Positions 15,036-19,878 of a stretch of DNA of 19,878 nucleotides are shown here, in pieces. A program made the translations under genes and the position numbers. The stretch is from positions 1 to 19,878 of the forward strand of contig CAZDLB010000021.1 in assembly GCA_964505995.1 (NCBI GenBank), given 5' to 3'. The notes beneath the pieces were generated by a model. The model ran no database searches and had not been told where the DNA came from. It saw only the letters and a list, made by a program, of their open reading frames with translations. The number at the start of each line of letters is the position of its first letter. Within the stretch, counting starts at the first letter, position 1. Source of the DNA: JAJRVH01 sp964505995. GTDB lineage: Bacteria; Pseudomonadota; Zetaproteobacteria; Mariprofundales; Mariprofundaceae.

Positions 15036-17492
15036 TCAGATGCGTTTCGCGCCCTTGGCCCGCCGCTCGATGATCGTCGGTGTGATGAAGATCAGCAGCT
15101 CGTTGCGGTTATCCTTCACGGTCTTCTTCTTGAAGAGATAGCCGATGAGCGGGATGTCCTTCAGGAGTGGCACGCCACTGACGTCGTTGGACAGGTCCTG
15201 CGTGTAGATGCCGCCCAGCACGACGGTCTCGCCGTTGTCCACCAGAAGCTTGGTCTCCACCGTCTTCTTGTTGATGATCGGCTCCGTTCCGCCCAGGTTG
15301 TTCTGCAGCGGCGTATCCTTGTTGACCTTCAGATCCATGATGATGGCCTTGTCCGCCGTGATCTGCGGCGTCACCTCAAGCGTCAGCTTGGAGCTGACCT
15401 GGGTCACGGATTGCGTCGCAACACCGCCGGCAAAGGTCGTCTGCGCGAACGGCACCTGCGTATCCTGCTCGATCTTCGCCGGTTGCAGATTGCTGGTGAA
15501 CACCCGGGGGCTGGAGACGATCTTCGCCTTGCCCTCGGCCTCGGCCGCGGAAAGCTCGAGATTCAGGTTGAAGGCACCGCTGAGCGCGCCAAGGGTGTAA
15601 CCGATCGCGCCGCCCGATCCGGGGCCGACGGCTGCCGGCAGATCGACCGCGAACGGCGCAGTGGACGCCCCGGTGACATTATGCGTGTACTTCGTCGTCG
15701 TATCGTTGTAGGTGCCGCCCCAGCGAACACCGAGATCTCGAGAGAAGGAGTCTGAAGCCTCAACGATGCGCGACTCGATCAGCACCTGCTGCACCGGCTT
15801 GTCGATGCGGGCAATCAGACGCTTGATGTTGTCCAGCCGCTCGCGGGTATCGGTGATGATCATCGTGTTGCTGCGCTCATCCAGCAGGATCGAGCCCCGA
15901 TCGGAAAGCAGTTTCAGCCCCCCTTCCGAACTCGTGGATGCAGCCTTCTGCTTCTGACCTTCACCCTGCGCTCCGGCGGCAGCCTTGACCGAGCCACCCT
16001 GAAGGATCGTCTTCACGTCATTGACCGAGGCATAACCCAGCTCGATGAATTCCGTTTCAAGCGGCGCGATGGCCTCGGCGCTGACCGTGGCCTCCTCGCG
16101 GGCCTTCGCATCGGCCTTGAGCACGGCCAGCGGCGCAATACGAAGCACATTGCCCTGCTTCTCCTTGCCCAGACCACGCGCCACCAGGATCAGATCCAGG
16201 GCCTGGTCCCAGGGCACATCGACCAGTCGCATCGTCAGCGTACCGGACACGTCATCCGACATGATGATGTTCAGATCGCTCATCTCGGCGATCAGCTTCA
16301 GCGCGTTGCGGATATCGATATCCTTGAAGTCGAAGGATACCTTCTGGCCTGTATAGGCGAGCTTGCCCTCCTCGGCCGCCGCCACCGCGCGGCCCTCCCG
16401 GGCCACGTCCTCGGGAACGAGATTCACCGTCAGCACATTGCCGGACTGGAAGGATGACACCTCAACCTTCTGGCGCAGGCGGGCGACGATGCGCACGTCT
16501 CGGCCGAGCCTGTAGCTGTCCACCTGGCGCACCGGCCCCGGAAAGGCGCTGACATCCTGGCTGCGTTCCTGCTCCGGCAGCAGGCTGGCATTGGCCACAT
16601 CGAGCACCAGCTTGCCCTCGCGCTGCACCATGTTGACGACCGGATTGGCCGAGCTTGTACGGATGGAGATATGGGCAATGCGGTCATCCGGCTGGAAATC
16701 CACGGCCTCGACGACCATCGAACCGGATGCCTTCTCGGATCGCACGTTGCCAACGCGTATCTTCAGTTCGTTGGCGGACGCCACAAGCTGATGATCGGTC
16801 TTGCCGCCCGGCACCAGATTGAACACGAGCCGCACCCGGTCCTCGGCCGCACCGATGCTGACACCGCTGACCTTCTGCGTGGCATACGGATAATAGTCCT
16901 TCGGAAGCTTCGATTTCGAGTTCCAGTAATCCACGATCAGCGTGCGCCCCTGATTGGTCAGAAAGGCATTGTGGTTCGCATCCATGTGCTCGCCACGCAG
17001 CACGACCTCCGTCATGTCGCCCTGATCGCGGGCCACGATATCCTTGATGACAGCACCATTGGCCTCAGCCTTCACGGCCTTGCCGCCAGCCACCTTCACC
17101 AGCAGATCGGTGCCGCTCTCGGCAATGCTGTAGTTCGCCGCTTGATCCAGGCCGATTTCGATGCGCGCGGCTCCATCCGAGGAGACCGGGAAGACATTGC
17201 GCACCGCGCCGCTGCCCTGAATCGGTTCCACGCCCTTGGCCAGGGAATATCCGGGGAGACTGATGGCCACCCGCTTCGGAGCCTCCAGATCGTAGACCTG
17301 ATAGTTGCCGGCCTGATCCAGGTGAATGCGGACCGTCTGCCCACCCTTTCCGGCCTCCAGACTGACGCCCGCGACCTGGGCGGCCTCCGCCATCTGTCCG
17401 CCCAGCAGCAGAAAGACCGCCACCAGCGATAAGCTCATCCGTCGGATCATGGGCGGAATGCCCCTGTGATTTCCTGGCATCAATGCGTTCAT
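15036..17492 (-). CDS. pilQ: Type IV pilus secretin PilQ
   Basis: Outer-membrane secretin through which the pilus passes. From the ATG at 17492 (818 residues): a signal peptide with RR, a hydrophobic core SLSLVAVFLLLGG and probable cleavage after AEAA (about residue 38). Next are about 320 residues of repeated AMIN-type beta units (about 40-360). An STN/N0 domain follows (KVSFDFKDIDIRNALKLIAE, about 384-455), then a secretin N1 domain (about 478-575), and the secretin barrel with VPLLKDIPLIGYLFKK near the end. Strong GGAGG 5 nt upstream supports this start; an ATG at 17522 overlapping the pilO stop would add 10 residues. Longer than the usual 700-770 residues. Confidence 0.95.
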   Translation of the reverse strand: MNALMPGNHRGIPPMIRRMSLSLVAVFLLLGGQMAEAAQVAGVSLEAGKGGQTVRIHLDQAGNYQVYDLEAPKRVAISLPGYSLAKGVEPIQGSGAVRNVFPVSSDGAARIEIGLDQAANYSIAESGTDLLVKVAGGKAVKAEANGAVIKDIVARDQGDMTEVVLRGEHMDANHNAFLTNQGRTLIVDYWNSKSKLPKDYYPYATQKVSGVSIGAAEDRVRLVFNLVPGGKTDHQLVASANELKIRVGNVRSEKASGSMVVEAVDFQPDDRIAHISIRTSSANPVVNMVQREGKLVLDVANASLLPEQERSQDVSAFPGPVRQVDSYRLGRDVRIVARLRQKVEVSSFQSGNVLTVNLVPEDVAREGRAVAAAEEGKLAYTGQKVSFDFKDIDIRNALKLIAEMSDLNIIMSDDVSGTLTMRLVDVPWDQALDLILVARGLGKEKQGNVLRIAPLAVLKADAKAREEATVSAEAIAPLETEFIELGYASVNDVKTILQGGSVKAAAGAQGEGQKQKAASTSSEGGLKLLSDRGSILLDERSNTMIITDTRERLDNIKRLIARIDKPVQQVLIESRIVEASDSFSRDLGVRWGGTYNDTTTKYTHNVTGASTAPFAVDLPAAVGPGSGGAIGYTLGALSGAFNLNLELSAAEAEGKAKIVSSPRVFTSNLQPAKIEQDTQVPFAQTTFAGGVATQSVTQVSSKLTLEVTPQITADKAIIMDLKVNKDTPLQNNLGGTEPIINKKTVETKLLVDNGETVVLGGIYTQDLSNDVSGVPLLKDIPLIGYLFKKKTVKDNRNELLIFITPTIIERRAKGAKRI

Positions 17493-17497
17493 GATGG

Positions 17498-17502
17498 CCT
17501 CC
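17498..17502 (-). promoter_or_regulatory. Shine-Dalgarno site deciding the pilQ start
   Basis: GGAGG on the minus strand, 5 nt before the ATG at 17492. The alternative ATG at 17522 has only AAAGGG about 11 nt upstream, and would place ten extra polar residues ahead of the signal peptide. Confidence 0.7.
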
Positions 17503-17518
17503 AAACTGAAGCTGTTAT

Positions 17519-18148
17519 TCATCGTCTACGAGCCCTTTTGCCTTTCTTTCTTTTCTTCTTCGGCTGATCGACGAAACGATAGGTTACGACGCGGCCGCTG
17601 ATATTCAGCACGCCGCCGGCTTTCGGCTGATTCAGGGTCAGGTTCTGCACCGCAACGATCCGCGGCATCTCGCCCACCCGCTTGAGGAAGGTCAGCAGCT
17701 GCCGGAACGTGCCGGATACATTCAGCGCCACCGGAACCTCGGCATAGATCTGTTTCATCGACTCGCCCTGCGGCGTAAACGTCGTCATCTCAAGTCCGGA
17801 ATCCTTGCCGGCCCAGGCCACGCTCTCCAGAAGATCCGGAATCTGGGACTTCTTCGGGAGCATGTTCAGCGCCACCTTCAGCTGCTTTTCCAGCCTGGCA
17901 TACTCGGCCTGCTTGCGCGGCAGATCCCTGGCCAGGCGCTGATTCTTCTTCAGCAGGATACGCTGCTGTTCAACCTGCTTGGCCTGGGAGTCGATCGCAT
18001 CCTGCAGCGGCAGCCAGCCGAAATACAGGTAGGCCGCCATCAGAATGACGAAGGTTGCCAGCAGCGCCACCGCCTTCTGCCACAGCGGGATGGGCAGAAT
18101 CGGCCGCAGCGGATCGAGGAAGCTGAGATTGGAAGCATCAAGATTCAT
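17519..18148 (-). CDS. pilO: Type IV pilus inner-membrane alignment protein PilO
   Basis: Pairs with PilN in the inner-membrane alignment complex that links the pilus motor to the secretin. The 209 residues show a short cytoplasmic N-terminus, one transmembrane helix (about 26-46), a coiled coil (about 50-95, with QAKQVEQQRILLKKNQRLAR) and a ferredoxin-like periplasmic domain with SQIPDLLESVAWAGKDSGLE and FLKRVGEMPRIVAVQNL, typical of the family. Odd feature: the last 13 residues, KKKRKKGKRARRR, contain 11 basic residues. The ATG overlaps the pilN stop (ATGA). Normally pilP follows; here pilQ does directly. Confidence 0.94.
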   Translation of the reverse strand: MNLDASNLSFLDPLRPILPIPLWQKAVALLATFVILMAAYLYFGWLPLQDAIDSQAKQVEQQRILLKKNQRLARDLPRKQAEYARLEKQLKVALNMLPKKSQIPDLLESVAWAGKDSGLEMTTFTPQGESMKQIYAEVPVALNVSGTFRQLLTFLKRVGEMPRIVAVQNLTLNQPKAGGVLNISGRVVTYRFVDQPKKKRKKGKRARRR

Positions 18149-18723
18149 GACTTGCCTCCCGCCTTGTTCTTCGCCTCCTCGCCAGGCGTCACGCGGGACA
18201 CGGACAGCGAGAAGTTGCGCACGGCCACACCGCCCGCCGTCACCCGCTTGATGAACTTCAGCTGGACATTCGAGAACAGCGGCGATTCATCCAGCTCGCG
18301 CATGAAGTTCGCAACTGCCTTCGGGCTTTCTCCAAGACCATCAAGGGTGACTGTGTCCCCCTGATTGACGATCTTGGTCAGCCAGACGTTCTCCGGAATG
18401 CGCTGCGAGATTTCATGCAGCGTCTCCAGACTGAAGAACCGGCCCTGCTGCAGCTGATCCACCAGCTTCAGCTTGCGCTCCACATCCGCGCGCAGCGCAT
18501 CGAGGTTACGGATCTTGCCGATTTTCTTCTGCAGCATCTGATTCTGCGCCTTCAGCTGCGCGTATTCCTCCTGCAGGTCGGAAAGCTCGGAGGACGCCAT
18601 CCAGTGAGCACCAAGGGACAGAACGCCCGCCAGCGCCAGCACACCGAGTGCCGCCCCGATGTGCTGCAGGATCTGCTGCCTGCGCAGCGCGGGGCGATAG
18701 GGGAGAAGATTGACGCGGATCAT
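18145..18723 (-). CDS. pilN: Type IV pilus inner-membrane protein PilN
   Basis: Inner-membrane partner of PilO; its cytoplasmic N-terminus binds PilM. The 192 residues start MIRVNLLPYRP, containing the conserved INLLPYR-type PilM-binding motif. One transmembrane helix follows (about 22-43), then a coiled coil (about 47-95) and a periplasmic domain with FFSLETLHEISQRIPENVWL, characteristic of the family. It overlaps pilM and pilO by 4 nt (ATGA) on both sides. Confidence 0.95.
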   Translation of the reverse strand: MIRVNLLPYRPALRRQQILQHIGAALGVLALAGVLSLGAHWMASSELSDLQEEYAQLKAQNQMLQKKIGKIRNLDALRADVERKLKLVDQLQQGRFFSLETLHEISQRIPENVWLTKIVNQGDTVTLDGLGESPKAVANFMRELDESPLFSNVQLKFIKRVTAGGVAVRNFSLSVSRVTPGEEAKNKAGGKS

Positions 18724-19802
18724 GAGTCAAACCCCCGCAGCGCAAGACCGATCGGAATCATCAGCATCGGCCCGGTTCGATTCAGGTACTCGGCATCGAA
18801 CTTTCTGGATGAGGCCTTGATGGCCGGGAAGGGATTGAGCACGGACGCCTCGATCCCGAGCCGCTGCTCCAGTTCCGTGGCAATGCCGGGAATCAGCGCG
18901 CAGCCGCCGGAAAGCAGAAGCTTCTGCACCGGGAACTCGGCGTGATTGGCCGAATAGAAGTCCAGCGAACGAACAAGCTCCGAGGTCAGACCGACATACC
19001 AGCGCTCCAGCGCCTCGGGATGGATGCCCGAGAAGTTCTCGATCTTCATCTGCTCGGCGGCCTGATAGCTGATGCCATGCTCCTTCTGGATCTCCTCCGT
19101 CAGGTTCTGGCCGCCATAGAACTGGTCGCGGACAAAGGCCATCTGGCCATTGATGGACACATTGATATTGATGAGGTTCGCGCCGATATTGATCAGCGCA
19201 TGCACCTCGGCCTCCTCGTCGGGCAGGACCTGGCCGGCGGTTTCCACCACACTGTGCTCATCGGTCAGCTCGGCCGCGTTCTCCAGCGCAAACACCGCAC
19301 AGTCCACAACCTTCGTCGTGATGCCGGCCTCGCTTAACACCAGCTGATAATCCTCGACGACCTCGCGCTTGCAGGCCACGAGCACGACGTCCATCGAGGC
19401 CGGATCATCCGGGCTTTCGCCCAGAATCTGGAAATCGAGATAGACATCATCGATATCATAGGGCACATGCTGATCGGCTTCGTATTCGATCTGGGCTTCC
19501 AGCTCGAACTCCGTCGCCGTCGGCATCTGCACCGTCTTGATGATCACCGCGTTGCCGGAAACGGCAATCGCGGCATTGCGCGTGGACGGCCTGGCGATCT
19601 CGATCGCGTCGAGCAGCGCCTGCGACACGGCCATCGAATCGATCACGGTGTTCTCAACAATCGCATCACGGGGAAGCGGAACCACGGCCAGCGACTTCAG
19701 CTCGTAGCCGGAACGGCTCTTGCCGAGCTCCACAAGCTTGATGCCCGTCGAGCTGATATCGACCCCGATAATGCCTTCGGACTTACCTGAAAATAGGGCC
19801 AC
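18720..19802 (-). CDS. pilM: Type IV pilus actin-like ATPase-fold protein PilM
   Basis: Cytoplasmic FtsA/actin-like protein that binds ATP and the PilN N-terminus and nucleates the alignment complex. The product (about 360 residues) shows the phosphate-1 motif IIGVDISSTGIKLVEL near the N-terminus, phosphate-2-like INIGANLININV, and the adenosine-type LLSGGCALIPGI near the C-terminus. The chosen start is GTG at 19802 (MALFSGKSEG), which lies 4 nt from AGGAGG. An upstream in-frame TTG at 19820 would place the Shine-Dalgarno inside the gene. First gene of pilM-N-O-Q. Confidence 0.94.
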   Translation of the reverse strand: MALFSGKSEGIIGVDISSTGIKLVELGKSRSGYELKSLAVVPLPRDAIVENTVIDSMAVSQALLDAIEIARPSTRNAAIAVSGNAVIIKTVQMPTATEFELEAQIEYEADQHVPYDIDDVYLDFQILGESPDDPASMDVVLVACKREVVEDYQLVLSEAGITTKVVDCAVFALENAAELTDEHSVVETAGQVLPDEEAEVHALINIGANLININVSINGQMAFVRDQFYGGQNLTEEIQKEHGISYQAAEQMKIENFSGIHPEALERWYVGLTSELVRSLDFYSANHAEFPVQKLLLSGGCALIPGIATELEQRLGIEASVLNPFPAIKASSRKFDAEYLNRTGPMLMIPIGLALRGFDS

Positions 19803-19806
19803 TTCC

Positions 19807-19812
19807 CCTCCT
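19807..19812 (-). promoter_or_regulatory. Shine-Dalgarno site deciding the pilM start
   Basis: AGGAGG on the minus strand, 4 nt before GTG at 19802. It lies downstream of the TTG at 19820, which argues against the longer reading. Confidence 0.75.
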
Positions 19813-19832
19813 TTCTTCAAGCGCTACTCGCA

Positions 19833-19861
19833 CTTATAGCTGCAAGTTAGCTACAAGTAAA
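19833..19861 (-). promoter_or_regulatory. Candidate promoter of the pilMNOQ operon
   Basis: On the minus strand TTTACT (19856-19861, 4 of 6) and TATAAG (19833-19838, 5 of 6) are 17 bp apart; the start would be near 19826, about 25 nt before the GTG. A second arrangement just upstream, TTGACT then 17 bp then TAACTT, has a better -35 and a worse -10. The region is AT-rich against the GC-rich surroundings. Confidence 0.5.
19837..19858. repeat. 11-bp tandem direct repeat in the pilM promoter
   Basis: Plus-strand TAGCTGCAAGT is followed immediately by TAGCTACAAGT, identical at 10 of 11 positions. The unit length is one helical turn and the pair fills the spacer between the proposed -35 and -10. 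Each unit contains AGCT, giving partial dyad symmetry with the flanking ACTT. It could be an operator. Confidence 0.75.
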
Positions 19862-19878
19862 GAAAAAGTCAACCCCGA

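Noticed and set aside
13929..15755. 608-codon plus-strand frame running through the N gap, opposite aroB and pilQ
   Set aside because: It starts in the tRNA terminator region, reads through undetermined bases and is antisense to two firmly identified genes.
1..19878. CRISPR array, insertion sequence, phage or defence genes
   Set aside because: I saw no regularly spaced repeats, transposase or integrase motifs, terminal inverted repeats or unexplained coding stretches longer than 300 bases; the window is fully explained by housekeeping genes.

Overview
The window reads as chromosomal housekeeping DNA from a Gram-negative bacterium of the Pseudomonadota. Four things support this: a complete-type nuo (respiratory complex I) operon with separate nuoC and nuoD, a one-piece tmRNA gene, a UbiC-type chorismate lyase (ubiquinone pathway), and a type IV pilus pilM/N/O/Q cluster followed by aroB. 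NuoI resembles the alpha/beta-proteobacterial and mitochondrial form. The class (gamma, beta or zeta) cannot be settled from this sequence alone. The DNA is GC-rich, which leaves many long antisense frames open. A run of exactly 100 N at 14262-14361 shows that it comes from a draft scaffold.

Layout. Positions 1-11829 (minus strand) carry nuoA-B-C-D-E-F-G-H-I-J-K-L and the first 174 codons of nuoM, transcribed from high to low coordinates. The genes overlap by a few bases or are separated by less than 30 bases, so this is one operon; nuoN would lie beyond the left edge. Just upstream, 12012-12362 (minus) is ssrA (tmRNA), encoding the tag ANDDVELAYAA, with a recognisable promoter. Then come ubiC (12428-12985, minus) and the divergent rsmE (plus, to 13794), tRNA-Thr(CGT) (13852-13927, plus), and a strong hairpin at 13935-13959 that can end both the tRNA and the converging aroB transcripts. 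From 13974 to 19802 (minus) lie aroB (interrupted by the N gap), a terminator-like hairpin, and the pilM-pilN-pilO-pilQ operon, with its promoter at the right edge.

How the genes work together. The nuo products assemble into the proton-pumping NADH:quinone oxidoreductase: NuoE/F/G form the NADH input module, NuoB/C/D/I the quinone-reducing arm, and NuoA/H/J/K/L/M the membrane arm. UbiC makes 4-hydroxybenzoate for ubiquinone, the likely electron acceptor. AroB is an early step of the shikimate pathway that supplies the chorismate UbiC uses. PilM/N/O form the inner-membrane alignment platform of the type IV pilus and PilQ is the outer-membrane secretin. tmRNA, RsmE and tRNA-Thr serve translation.

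I found no mobile element, CRISPR array, defence island or clearly new system. The points most worth a second look are the absence of pilP and aroK from the usual pilMNOPQ-aroK-aroB order, an N-terminally extended PilQ, a strongly basic PilO tail, an 11-bp tandem repeat inside the pilM promoter, the unusual tmRNA tag ending, and a NuoG that keeps ligands for the N7 cluster in an otherwise mitochondrial-like complex.
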